A stretch of DNA of 64,000 nt from NCBI GenBank assembly GCA_905221605.1, contig CAJNDS010000180.1, positions 582,501 through 646,500 of the forward strand, given 5' to 3'. Position 1 is the stretch's first letter. Every line of letters starts with the position of its first letter. Shown one piece after another: positions 9,838 through 21,849 of this stretch. The notes beneath the pieces were generated by a model. It was not told the origin of the DNA. It saw only the letters and a list, made by a program, of their open reading frames with translations, and did no database searches. This DNA is from Symbiodinium natans. Taxonomy: Eukaryota > Sar > Dinophyceae > Suessiales > Symbiodiniaceae. The position numbers and the translations under genes are program-made.

Positions 9838-12800
9838 ATGGGGATACCACTGCCGGCATGTGTCATGTTTACGCTGTTTTGCCTGGCTGTACCTGTCTTC
9901 ATGTCCTACAATGGCACTTGGGCTTCAACAGCTTTTGCCCACGGTCGCAGCTTCGCAGTGTGGACATTGATGGCCTGTGAGTGCTAAATTTTCAGGCCTT
10001 GTTTGTCCAAGATGGAAGTTCAACCACTGGATTTCCCCCAAAGTATTGCAGCATGTCTCTGGGACATCTATCGATATATATATATATATTGTACACATAT
10101 ATCTGGGATAACTTCTGGGTGTACAATAGGGAGGTAGGTGCGAAAGCAGAAGCAACAAGCGAAGCTCCTTGAGAGCCCTTCTTTTGCCCGAGGCGGCGCG
10201 ACCGCAGCAACGGTCGATACAATTCAAAGCGAAGGTCACTGGAGCCCTGCCGGGATCGGGCTGCCCAGCAGAAGCTGTTGGGGGTTTAGGGTTTAGGGTT
10301 TAGGGCCCGAAGAGGCGGAGGACGTAAAGCCAAAGCAGTCTAGAGTCCTCGAGCTTGCTGCACTTGGGCATTTCCAAAAGAATGGCTAAGTCCAGGCCCC
10401 CCATGGCCCCCCCCCCCCCCCCCCAAAAAAAAAAAAAAAATTGGGTCCTAAACCCGAAACCCTTAAACCCTAAACCCTCAACCCTAAACCTTGCCTGCCT
10501 TGTGCGAGTGTGAGAGTCGAAACCCTAAACCCTAAACCCTAAACCCCTCTTTTGTGTTTCTTAAGTTCTTAAGGGGTAACTTTTGCGCTGTTTCTAAAGT
10601 GAACGATCTCTTTTTCGAGGCTCCTTGGAGCGATGGACAAGATTGGGATGACGCGCCTCATCTTCATTTTTGTTTGGGGGAGGGGGGGGGGGGTTGGGGA
10701 AGGGCGGCTAGGCTGTTTTAGGGTTTAGGGTGTAGGGGTTTAGGGTTTAACCAGCGTTGCGAGGAAATCGGGGTTGAGCGTTCTCGGCCGGAGCCCATAC
10801 GCAAAAAAGGGTCTAGTTGCCGGGTGCTGGTTCAAAATAGGGCTTTCGGCAACTTCTCGCATCTCACTCTTGGGGGGCAAAGTTTACATGTGGTTTAGGG
10901 TTTAGGGTTTAGGGTTTAGGGTTTAGGGTTGGCAGTGACATGTTGGACGCGGGGATGGCACGATCTTGGCTGAGGATGGCTGCAGCATTCTGGGGCGACC
11001 TGGCATGTAGCTTTTTTGGGACAAGTGAGCCACTGAAGTACCCTAAAACCCCCGAAAAAAGCTCAACACCCTAAACCCTGGCTTTAGGGTTTTTAGGCTC
11101 AAAGCAATGTTCATCGTGCCAGCTGGGTTCAGATAAAGGCTAGGGCCTCGATTTCTTCAACCTCCCCGAAGCCCTACACCCAAAGAAGCTCTCTGCCAGT
11201 CAGGTCTCACACCCAAATCCTTTCTAGGGTTTGGGGGGGTGTAGTAAAAATGGTTTAGGGTTTAGGGGATCTCCACCACAATCCTGAACTCCACGTCTCG
11301 GAGGTTCATAAGTACTTAGAACCCCCAGTCAGAAGTCTACTTACAACCTACTTAGGTCGTGTACAAGTGCAGTCATCATTGGGGTTATAAGTACCCTGAG
11401 CCTCCAAGTCGTGGGGGGGGGGGGGGGGGGCAAATTTGGGGGTCGCTTGCTTAAGGCCCCGCTAGTAACCCCAGAAGCCCGAACCCCACACACCAAAAAG
11501 AAACAGAAATCATCATCGCAGTTCGGCAAGGCTACATGCTTCAGCGCGCTGGCTCCAAACAGTTGCTCTGCCTAGGAGACTTCGTAGGGGTTTGGGGTTT
11601 TGGGGGGGCTTGGGGGTTTAAGCGAGGGGGGGGCGGCGGGGGGATTTGGGTTCACGGCCCAGGGTTGAAAAAGGTCAGGTTTAGGGTGAAAAAGGGGGGG
11701 GGGGGGGGGGCTTCGAGTTTGGGATTTAAAACGGGTCGAGCAGGGCGTCCAGCTTCAAGGAAGGGTATTTACGGTTTGGGTTTTAGGGCTTCTTTCAGCC
11801 CTCTTTGCCGGCCCCGCTGGTTGCAGGACTGCTCATCAACGCCACCTCCACCCTGATCTTTGCAACCTTGAGAAGCCCAGTCGCAATGTGCCTGGCGAAG
11901 CTATTGCCTCTCGGTGCAGGATCCAGCCTTATGCCTTATGCCTTATGCCTTCTGCCATACTCCTTATAAGGTTAGAGATGGGTTGGTCAGGGCAAGAACC
12001 CAATTTCAACCCATCTCTCCGACCACACCAAGTTTGGTTCGACTTTTTCACCTCACGGTTTTTGCACAAAGTTGCATCGGTTGGGTCAGGATTGGCTTCA
12101 CCGAGAGCTTGCAGTGGGTGTGGTGCCCACTATGGATCGGCAAGTGGGCTCCTCCGGCGTCCCTACCTGTCTGGATGAACCTATCAGGAAAGCGCCAGTG
12201 GAGTTGAGAGTCTACTTGAAGGTTGATGGTACGGTTCAACCAACTTTGACTGCACTTACCATATTAGGGCACTTAAAAGCCTTATCAGAAGGGTTATAAG
12301 TACACTTATCATTGGTTCACGGGGCTCGGGGCCCAGGATCTTAGGCAGGTATTTCTAGACAATGCGGGTTGCCGCCTGCCAGGAGGTGGGGTCGCGTCAG
12401 GACTGGGCAACGGCCTAGGCAACTCGGATGGCACCGGGTTCAGGGTACTTCTAAACCAATCATAACTGCACTTATACATATATATATATGTACATGTAAC
12501 TGCACTTATTATATAACTAACCCAAATTATAACCATGTTAGGGCACTTAAGGAGGCTATCGGTGGTGATAAGTAGAGTGACCAGCCCTCAGGCACCATCA
12601 TCGCCGGGCTCACAACGGCCCAGGGCTGTTCCTATGAGCTGGCCTTCCAGATCGAGGCCGGCGGCTTGCAAAAGCAGAAGCCGATGTGCCACAAGGGTTT
12701 CGGGTTTAGGGTTTAGGGTTTAGGGTTTAAAGTCCAAGTTGGTAACCCCGAACCCTCAGTCCTCAACCTCATCCCAGATTTTCCGGCTCAGGAGGGCCGC

Positions 12801-15800
12801 GAAGAACAAGCTACTACCAGGGTAGTAACCGTCAGTAACCATGAGCATCCTACGGCAGGACATGCGCCGTCGTTTCGGAGAATGATAACACTTTCTCACA
12901 GTTAGAGGGTTGAGTTGTTAAACCCTAAACAACCCTAAACCCCAAACCCGTATGCCTATACCATTGCCTTGAAAAGTGTGATTCGAGTGCAGCTGGGCAG
13001 GCGGGCAGAAGAACAATCACCCTAAACCCTAAATCCAAAACCGCAAACGTCGGGATGTCCCCCCTTATACCAACAGTCCTTAATGGGGATTCTAAGTACC
13101 CCCGATTATAATCCCTATTAAGGACCGTTAGTATATGGGGGAACATCCCAAACCTAATCGTTTCCTCAGGCTGGCAGAAATCCCTAACCCTAAACCATCA
13201 ATCCTAAACCCTAAACCCTAAACCCCCAGTATTTAACCGCCAGTTCCCTGCAGAGTGTCCGAGAGGTCAGCTAAGCGGGTGGCAAAAAAAAAACCTAAAC
13301 CCTAAACCCTAAACCCTAAACCCTAAACCCTAAACGTTTCCTCAGGCTGGCGTCTTGTTTGCCCTGTGGGTGGCCCTGGCGCTAACGGATTGGCAGCAGT
13401 TTACGATCCGCGACGACTCCCTGGAGCCATTCGCAGCTAGGCCTCGGTTTAGGGTTTAGGGTTTAGGGTTTAGGGTTTAGGGTTTAGGGTTTAGGGTTTA
13501 GGGTTTAGGGTTTAGGGTTAGGGTTTAGGGTTTAGGGATTAGGACGAGTTTGGGGCTCAGGAGGTTATAGGGTTTTGGGGCAAGTGCCCTTTACTTATGT
13601 TGGGTGGTTTTGTTAAGTCTCAGCACCATTGAAGTTGAGGTGGCCGTTCACACTTTTATCAGGTGGTAGGACAAAGTTGGGAAATCAGGCGCATGTGAAG
13701 CTTGAGATTTTGAGCTTTCCAGTGCTCGCCATGTATCCCCCAATTCTAGGGTCTGCTCATTTCTACTCCCTTCATGTTGATACCCATTGGGCAGGTATAC
13801 CGGTATGCCCTCTGTCTCTAGGAGATTCATGCATCTAGCACCCGGATTGCTGGCACAAAAGCCCCTATGGCTTCTCATTGACACGACAGATGAGTAGGAA
13901 ATCCACAACTGACAAGTTGCAGCATCAATAGACTCGTGAAGGTCACCGGGTCATGAGGTCTGACAGCATCAGGTTTCGAAGGGATGGGAGTGAGGGTGAA
14001 GCACACCGTTCTAAGCAACATGTGCAAAGATCTGCAGACGCTGCAACATTCTGAGCTGCAGCCCCCCAGGCCCAACCCTGACGTCTCGCCATAGTCAGCC
14101 CATTGCGGAGGGCGGAACGCCCAAAACCATGTCCCGGCGTTTCGGTGCGACAGCAATTCCACTGAGGCTAAGATGAAATCGCCGAGGCCCAGCTAGGGCG
14201 GTGCTGTTGCACTGTTGCATTGTTGCATTTGTTTGGCCGTGCGGGGTTTCCGACAACAGGGGCATCCTTTTTGAGAGCTCCGGATTCCAGATAACATTTG
14301 GGCTCCCCCTTGCCCTAACAGTCCTTCATGGGGAAAATAGTACCCCTTATGATAATCCCTACTAAGGGCTTTCAGTCTAAGGGCGAACATGTTAAGGTAA
14401 CATGTGCAATAGAAGGACGTCTGGGTAAATGACCTTAGTACACACTGCCCTGTACTTGGAGGTTCATGGTACTCATTAGCCAATCATAACAGTACTTAGG
14501 ACCCACTTATAAGCTTTAAGCGCCCTAATATGGTTCTAATTTGGGTTAGAAGTGCCTTTTGAGTTGGCTAATAAGTACCATGAACCTTCAAGTAGTATGG
14601 TATGTGTTCCTCGTAGCACTCCGGACACTCCCTAACGGAACATCGTCCTTTGATAAAGTCTGTTCCTGAAGCCACCAGCTCGGCTATTAGGGTTTAGGGT
14701 TTGGGGTTTAGGGTTTCGGGTTTCGGGTTTATAGGGTTTAGGCATTATCCTGGACCCTATAAGCTCGAGAGGTTTCGGGCTAAGTGGTTTCAACAACTTG
14801 GTTGGCTTTATTAAAGGGAGGGCTTTCTGCTGTGAGTGCTGCCAGTGCCAGTGACCAGACTTGATGATTGCGCATGTAATGGTTTCTGTAGCGTGCTTTA
14901 GCTGCGCACAGTGCCCGTTACTTGGCCCGCGCTTGTATTTCGCAGCTTGCCTCCTACACGAAGGAAGCGAGTGGTGCGGCTAGCCAACGAGAGCTTGGAC
15001 GAGCATCTAGTTGCACGGAGCCCAGCATCTTCCCGCGATGCTAGGTTCGAGTCCCAGTAATTTCTGCAAATCCGCACTTGAGAGGTCGAGCCGCCCCTTA
15101 GAGAATACGGCTGATCCTTCCGCTAGTACGCTTGGGCCTGCGCCTTTCAGGCACCAACCGATGCAGCCGGCGCCGACTGTGAAGAGGCCACCTTTTTCTT
15201 GAACTACAGGACGAGGTTGAAGGGCTTGGGGTGTAGGACCAGGTTGTTTCAGGCTTGTGGGACCGGCATGCCGTGACACAGGGCTTAAGCTTCAACATCT
15301 AAGGGTTATGCTGATGTCGGCAGCTATACTCCAACGATATCCAGAAAATGCTGCGTACTGCATACTGACTCAAAGTGGCCATGCAAAGGTAGCCATCTGT
15401 TGCGCGTATTCTGAAAGCCCGAGCACGCAAATCCTCATATCGCCACAGAAAGGACACGAACAGCAGAGCCTCAAACCTTAAACCCTAAACCCTGTATCTG
15501 AACTCCTGAAGCCAGGCGCAAAGCCTGAAGGGCCAGCTCAGCCACTTGCTTGCCTGGTCCGCCTGTGCATAGAGCCATGTGTATATATATATATAGAGGA
15601 TTACTATTATACATATATATATATATATCTATCTATCCATGCGATATCTACTAAGAGCCAGAGTAGGCCCTTATTCCCTTTTGGGGGGGGGGGGGGGCTT
15701 AGGGTCCCTTACAAGCCCCTTTAAACCAGAAAGGGTACCCTGCTGGTTGCTCTTGGGTCTGTTATATATATATATATATATATACTATACACACATTTAT

Positions 15801-17152
15801 ATATGGATATACACATACAGATCCTTCGTGGTGCTGTATCGAGATCACTGGGGTGTCACTGGAGGCTCAGGCTCGGGTTTCCGCTCATGCCGTTTTCGTT
15901 TACTAAGGAGAGCTTTGGGAAAATCCCCTCTTCTGCTACTGTGCCATGGCGTCAGTGCCTTACTGGGCCAGTTCAGATGGCCACAAAGAATCGGTGGGCA
16001 CTGCAGGGAAAGGGGGGAGGCCGTCTGGGGCGTTTTTGCGAGGTACGCCTCTGCCAACTACGTCAACAGCACCTTGGATCGGCATAGATGCACATAGATG
16101 CACATGCAAACGAATGGAGATGTGCTTGTGCATGAAGGAAAATTAACAAGTCGAAGTGGTTCCGGGAGCAAAGAGTTCAGTCATCGAATCTCCCACCCAG
16201 CACCTGCAATCAGCCCCCGTTTTAATTAATTTAGGAGACCCCCCCCCAAAAAAAAAAACTATCCATGACAGCAAAAATTGGGAACTCAAAGAATTGAGGT
16301 GCCCTACAGTTCTTATGGGTTCGCGTCTTCGGCGAACTTTGGTCCTTGAACAAGGACTGGTGCGCCGCTAGGCTTATTTGGTTGCTGAAGTTTGAGATTA
16401 CAGGGCTTGGGCTTGGCAGTTGATGCTCATCAATCGGGATGTTTCCCCTTATACTAACAGTGATCAGTCAGGATTATAGTACTCCCTATGATAATCCCTG
16501 TTAGTGTCAGGGGGAGCATCCCAGCTCACCATGCTCATGCACAGAGATATCGTGTCCATGGAAAAAAGCAGCTGATGCTCGTAACGCTCCCGGCAGCTGA
16601 TGATCATGATGCTCGCATGCAGTGGCTCGGGCTGGCCTTGCGCGTGTTTAGGGTTTAGGGTTTAGGGTTTAGGGTTTAGTCCGGCCAATGGTGTTGATGC
16701 TGAGGAATGGAAGCTGGCTGTTCAAGGGAGAGGGGGTGGGGGCCACTGCAGGGGTGGACAGCTCCTCCTCCTGGATTCCTACGCCTGTTTAACCTGGGAC
16801 TCTATTCACCTACAGCTAGGTAGTAAAACTGAAACTACCCGTACTTCGTACATAACTACGACCCACAAAAAATGTAGGCAAAAAGGCCCAGGAAGGCCAC
16901 CCTCTTAAAGTCTCTTGTCAACCTAAACCCTAAACCCTAAACCCTAAACCCTAAACCCTAAACCCTAAACCCTAAACCTACAGGTGCTCAGTTTCCTGGT
17001 GATCTCCGCGACAAGTGGCGCTCTAGGCATATCCGTGGCCAGCTGCAATCGTGTGGGGGCCCCAAGGACTGGCTGGTTCTTAGTAGGGAATGAGGGAAGT
17101 ACCTACATAATCCTATAAAGGGCATATGTATATATACATATATATATATATA

Positions 17153-17183
<31 letters not shown>

Positions 17184-17232
17184 TATATATATATATATAT
17201 GATTCAGCCCCGGCGGGCCCCCCCCCCCCCCT

Positions 17233-17263
<31 letters not shown>

Positions 17264-17739
17264 ACCCCCCCCCCCCCCCTGTGGTGTGGTTGGGGGTTGG
17301 TTTTAGGGTTTTAGGGTTTTAGGGTTTAGGGTTTAGGGTTTTAGGGTTTTAGGGTTTTAGGGTTTAGGGTTTAGGGTTTACGGTTTAGGGTTTTAGGGTT
17401 TAGGGTTTAGGGTTTAGGGTTTTCCCCGCGGATGGGGTACTAAGATGATCCCCCCCCCCTGTGGTGTGGTTGGGGGTTGGTTTTAGGGTTAGGGTTTAGG
17501 GTTCAGGGTTTTAGGGTTTAGGGTTTAAGGTTTAAGACTTAAGGTTTAGGGTTTAGGGTTAGGGTTTAGGTTTTAGGGTTTAGGGTTTAGGGTTTAGGGT
17601 TTAGGGGGTTTAGGGTTTAGGGTTTAGGGTTTAGGGTTTAGGGACCGTAGAGTAGACTTGGGGGGGGGGGGATACCATGGGTGGGGGGGGGGGGTGGGTG
17701 GGGCCCAGACGCTCGACCTGAAAAACCCTATATGAATTC

Positions 17740-17811
<72 letters not shown>

Positions 17812-20656
17812 ACCCCCCCCCCCCCCTGTGGTGTGGTTGGGGGTTGGTTTTAGGGTTTTAGGGTTTAGGGTTTAGGGTTTAGGGTTTAGGGTTTTAGGGT
17901 TTTAGGGTTTTAGGGTTTTAGGGTTTAGGGTTTAGGGTTTACGGTTTAGGGTTTTAGGGTTTAGGGTTTAGGGTTTAGGGTTTTCCCCGCGGATGGGGTA
18001 CTAAGATGATCCCCCCCCCCCCCTGTGGTGTGGTTGGGGGTTGGTTTTAGGGTTAGGGTTTAGGGTTCAGGGTTTTAGGGTTTAGGGTTTAAGGTTTAAG
18101 ACTTAAGGTTTAGGGTTTAGGGTTAGGGTTTAGGTTTTAGGGTTTAGGGTTTAGGGTTTAGGGTTTGGGGTTTAGGGTTTAGGGTTTAGGGTTTAGGGAC
18201 CGTAGAGTAGACTTGGGGGGGGGGGGATGGGGGGGGGGGGGGGGGGGGGGGCCCAGGACGCTCGACGCTGAACCATATATACATATATAGAGGGCCGTCA
18301 TTCATTCATTCTCCACTCAGTACCAGGGGGAAGGAGGGCTCCTTCAGGAGATGCAAGGACCAGGGCTTCAAGCGGATTTGGGGGGGTTAACATGTTGGGG
18401 GCTGGCATGTGCGGTTCCCTTCAACACCGAGGTCTATTTGGCATGTGGGGTTCCCTTCAACACCGAGGTCTATTTTACATACATGCATGCTTATGTACTT
18501 TCAGAGTTTGCCTTTCTCTGTACACCTGTGTGTGCCTACATCGCTGCGAACCCAACATAGTGTTTGCCACTTATTCTGTTGATTCAAGCAAATACTTCCA
18601 TGCCGTACATCCATGCCCCCCTTCGAATCGCTCGGGTCTGCCCCTTCGATTCTCGCAGGTGGAGCACGATGATGCCGGGAAGGTCGCAACCTTGAGGCCG
18701 AAAACAGGACCTATTTTTCTTAGATACACATCTCCACCAAGTTGTGTCCTTTTTGTAGGTTGAAAGGCTTGAGGGTTTAGGGTACCAAGTTCCTTTTTGG
18801 GTAAAGGCTGGGGGTGGCTACACGTACCCTTTGGACGTGGTTCCCAAACTAGTAGTTTAGCTGTGGCCCGAATCATCAGCCGAATTCGAATCCCCAGCCA
18901 AGCTCGAGCCGTTGAGCTGTGGAGGTTCATTCACCGCGCTTTCTCCGGGGCCGTGCTCGGGGCGCTCGTAGCCGCTGCGACCTGGCAGGAAGGGAACGCA
19001 AGGGATTTTGGGGGCTAACCGAAGCCCAACACTTTGCCAACTTGGCACGTGCGAGAGCATTACAAGCAGCAAACGGACCTTGGGACGTCGCATTCCAGAG
19101 AGAGGCGCACAATCCCAAAATCCATCAAAGCCCCAAACCGTGCGTCGCAGCCTCACTGACTCTTTGTGTGGTTGAGTGTCACCAAGAGCCTAATGTGGCT
19201 TTCAACAGCAACAATGACTGATTGACAGGGCACCTCGCCTGGTTTGTCCAGGTGAGAGCCATTAAACCCCCCCTAAGCCGTGAGGTGGGTGTGGCTTGCG
19301 GGATCGCGCCACAGCTCCACCAGGAACAGCCCCCTAGCCGCCCGGTCGCATGGGAGTGTGTTCACGATGCCGGGAAGCCCTACAGGCCATGGGGTTAAGG
19401 TTTAATTAAGGTTTAATTATTAAGGTTTAATTAAGGCTTAATTAAGGTTTAATTAAGGTTTAATTAAGGTTTAATTAAGGTTTATGGTCTAGGTATCCTC
19501 TTCCTTTGTGCTTGGGAGCAGCTGCGCTTTGGCCTATTGAATAGGTTGAGAAGGGTTTCTGACCGAGCTTTCAGAGAACTTTAGCGGGCAAAGCCTAGAC
19601 CCGAAACCGAAACCCGAAACCCTAAACCCTAAACCCTAAACCCTAAGCCCTACACCGAACCTCCTGCCACACGCAGGCTTCGAACTCAAGAGCATCATTG
19701 TGTGCTGGCTGGGTTGTGCCATGGTCCTGGTGGGCGTGACGGCCGTGCCTGGAATACGCTTTAGCGATCATGAAGCAGTTTGAGACTTAAAGTAACTTGC
19801 AAGTACATGAATGTACCGGCGCGAGACCAGAAAACATCCTAGAAAGTGCTCAAAAAATTCGCCGTCGATCCCATTTCCCCGCAGTCCGCCTGAGCCCCAC
19901 ACACGCCACAAGTCCATAAGCAAAGAAGCCCTAAACCAAAGCTGCACCCGAAAAGTGGGCCTTGCTTCGAGCCTCGGGTCGTCTTCATGAGGGGTCCGCT
20001 GCAACAGGTGTCTCGAAGCATGCAAAACCTCCCAATCTAACCCCCCCCCCCCCCCCCCGCCGCCAAAAACCCTAAACCCTAAACTAAACCCTAAACCTTG
20101 TAAGCCCTGAACTCTAAGCCCTTGCGAAAAGGTGCCCGGGCTGCTTCAGATAGTTTGCATCCAGTCGGCGCCGCGGCAGCACTTCTCTACGGCTTAGGGG
20201 GCTTAGGGTGGGGTTTGGGGTTTAGGGTTTAGGGTTTATAGGGTGGGAGGGTTTAGCGTTTGAGTTTAGGAGTTTGGAATGCGTTCGGCATGCCAGGGCG
20301 TCTGAATTTGTTTTAAGCTTCGGGACCCATAAACCCTAAACCCTCCTCAAGTTGTTGTAGTGGGCTTCTTGTCTGGGGGATGGCTGCCGTGCCTGGTGTT
20401 CTGCTACACTTTGAATGCACCCCGGTGACAGTTTAACCGGTCAATGCCCTGCAGTGCAATTTCAACGCACACACACATACATGCATTCACAGGCAGACAT
20501 ACACGTATACATACATTTTATAGTAAAAGGAGCATAAAGGAACAGTAAACATCATCACAATATGTAAGAATACATGAAAAATAAGTCAATATATACATAT
20601 ATACATATATACATATATATATATATATGTAAGTAAATAAGTGTGTGTATATGTAC

Positions 20657-20687
<31 letters not shown>

Positions 20688-20689
20688 TG

Positions 20690-20734
<45 letters not shown>

Positions 20735-21480
20735 ATATATATATCATACGCATCTACGACCATGTAGCAGACCCGATGCTTCTCTCACTTTCAGGTGGAG
20801 GAGCCTGGCCTCCGCAGCTTCGCAACGGGCTTGAGCCAAGGTGAGAACCCTAATGAACCCTAAAAGGGTTTAGGGTTTAGGGTTTAGGGTTTAGGGTATA
20901 CCTGACTAGGGATTATAGTAGTATAGGGTATATGACCCCAATTTTAGGGTTCGTTTGGTCCCCAAGGAAAGGTTCTTTTTGGTTTGGCTGAGAGGATGCC
21001 ATGAGGGAGACTCTTACCTAGCATGGGGTTTAGGGTTTAGGGTGTAGGGTCTAGGGTTTAGGGTGTAGGGTCGTATGGTGTTGCGGGCTGCTTGTCTTTT
21101 CGGTCCCAGATTCCGCCTTTTCCCGGCTGTTTGCCTGGACGAAGTGTGTCTAAAGGTCACAGTATAGAGCTGCTGCCAAAATGCGGTGCTTGGTAATATA
21201 GAGGTCGGAATACTTGCTAATAGTATTCCCTCAAGGGCCCCTTTAGAAATATACTATAGTAACCCCCCCCCCCCCCCCCCAAAAAAAAAACCTATTCTAC
21301 TTATTCAGGCCCCTATCTTAGGTGCCCTTGAAGACACCTCCTTCTCATTGAAGGTGCTAACAACCTGCTTGGTTTTGCGATGGGCGCCTTGGCCGCAGGT
21401 CCCAAAAAAGCTGCAGACGTGTGCCGAACGTCCACCTGTTTGCAAATTTCGGGTTCAGGGTTTAGGGTTTAGGGTTTAGG
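9838..21480 (+). CDS. Unidentified multi-pass membrane protein, many small exons
   Basis: I do not recognise the family. A run of hydrophobic exons on one strand suggests one or two integral membrane proteins, possibly a transporter. The candidate first exon 9838-9976 starts ATG and encodes [20 protein letters not shown] then [11 protein letters not shown], followed by a good GTGAGT donor. Other candidates: 11827-11899 ([20 protein letters not shown]), 12592-12693 ([20 protein letters not shown]), 13346-13440 ([20 protein letters not shown]), 14946-15009, about 16030-16082, 16984-17060 ([20 protein letters not shown]), about 18922-19000 ([15 protein letters not shown]), about 19678-19765 ([20 protein letters not shown]), about 20351-20428 ([20 protein letters not shown]), 20795-20840 and about 21350-21405 ([15 protein letters not shown]). 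The last two recall the RSF...NNLLGFA region of MFS-type carriers. Junctions are mostly unproven, and directly joining the first two candidates gives a stop, so exons are missing. Confidence 0.4.
10396..10441. repeat. Poly-C followed by poly-A
   Basis: About 18 C directly followed by about 17 A. The same C-run/A-run pair recurs at 16242-16258 and 21264-21290. Confidence 0.8.
11296..12590. mobile_element. Three family B elements
   Basis: Family B, about 115-150 bp, ends of the type ACTTGAAGGTTCATGGTACT and its inverse, core CCATGTTAGGGCACTTAA or inverse. Copies at about 11296-11408, 12217-12330 and 12445-12580 (this one with an (AT)n insertion). Further copies at 14453-14594 and 36459-36600. 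The region also holds G runs at 11407-11430 and 11694-11710. Confidence 0.6.
13052..13150. mobile_element. Family A palindromic element
   Basis: Starts GGGATGTCCCCCCTTATACC and ends TATATGGGGGAACATCCC in inverted sense, with AGTCCTTAAT and ATTAAGGACC inside. Confidence 0.75.
13238..13293 (+). repeat. 55-bp dispersed unit with A-tail, copy 1
   Basis: Identical over about 55 bases to 45711-45765. Contains GTGTCCGAGAGGTCAGCTAA and ends in GGGTGGC plus 9-10 A. The A-tail suggests a retroposed short RNA (SINE-like or small-RNA derived). The source RNA is not identified. Confidence 0.5.
13446..13544 (+). repeat. TTTAGGG tract, about 14 units
   Basis: Near-perfect TTTAGGG units with one TTAGGG slip, directly after the candidate membrane-protein exon 13346-13440. 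Confidence 0.9.
14297..14594. mobile_element. Adjacent family A and family B elements
   Basis: Family A 14297-14393 (ends GGGCTCCCCCTTGCCCTAAC and GTCTAAGGGCGAACATG), then family B 14453-14594. The family B copy has almost perfect inverted ends: TACTTGGAGGTTCATGGTAC and GTACCATGAACCTTCAAGTA. Confidence 0.7.
14595..16436. other. Mostly unassigned sequence with two candidate exons
   Basis: Apart from the candidate membrane-protein exons near 14946 and 16030, I see (AT)n runs at 15580-15630 and 15762-15784, a G run at 15685-15698 and a C/A run at 16242-16258. No recognisable gene. Confidence 0.5.
16437..16522. mobile_element. Family A palindromic element
   Basis: GGGATGTTTCCCCTTATACT to GTCAGGGGGAGCATCCC, inverted ends with the family core. 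Confidence 0.7.
16921..16978 (-). repeat. CCCTAAA tract ending at a splice acceptor
   Basis: Eight CCCTAAA units that end in CTACAG directly before the candidate exon at 16984, so the telomere-like tract runs into the acceptor site. Confidence 0.85.
17078..18325. mobile_element. Element with poly-C/poly-G ends and a 547-bp tandem duplication
   Basis: The block from AATGGTACCCCCC (17258) to GACCGTAGAGTAGACTTGGG (about 17670) is repeated with the same degenerate TTTAGGG/TTTTAGGG order at 17805-18222. C runs (up to about 60 at 17743-17804) precede each copy and G runs follow. Outer edges look inverted: ATATATATGATTCAGC at about 17188 against GCTGAACCATATATAC at about 18268, and a family G edge (GTAGGGAATGAGGG) lies at 17091. 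It may be one large element or a duplicated repeat array. Homopolymer lengths may be unreliable. Confidence 0.55.
19397..19482 (+). repeat. (AAGGTTTAATT)n minisatellite
   Basis: About seven copies of an 11-bp unit AAGGTTTAATT. It may be a degenerate relative of the TTTAGGG tracts. Confidence 0.85.
20580..20746. repeat. (TATACA)n and (TATATG)n microsatellite
   Basis: AT-rich alternating hexamers. The reading frames here are repeat artefacts. Confidence 0.9.
20846..20990. mobile_element. Family F element with inserted TTTAGGG units
   Basis: Ends AACCCTAATGAACCCTAAAA and GGTCCCCAAGG; contains GGGTATATGACCCC and TAGTAGTATAGGG like the helicase intron 6400-6586, and four TTTAGGG units. Confidence 0.55.
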
Positions 21481-21849
21481 GTTGAACCCTCCTTAGCTCA
21501 TGACAACGTCGGCATCTCCAGGACCTTTACTCCCACAGCTTGCGATGGCAACTTGGCCACGAACGCAGCCGAAGGGCGATCTTGTTGCGAAGTTTCAAAG
21601 GTCGGAACCCTTTATAAAGGTTATATATATATATATATGCTCACCTCCCCCCCCTCGACAGACCCCGGAAGCAAAAAAAGGCTGAGGGCGCGACGGACAG
21701 CATAGCTGCACACAGTAGCCAGACCCGTTAACACACAATAGAGCATATTTTTTTCGATTAGTACGGCTTTGTGTTCGCAATGAAAGATGCAGACAGATGT
21801 GAGAAGGACGCATGCTGTAAGGACCTGAACAATTTGCTCGACATCGTGG

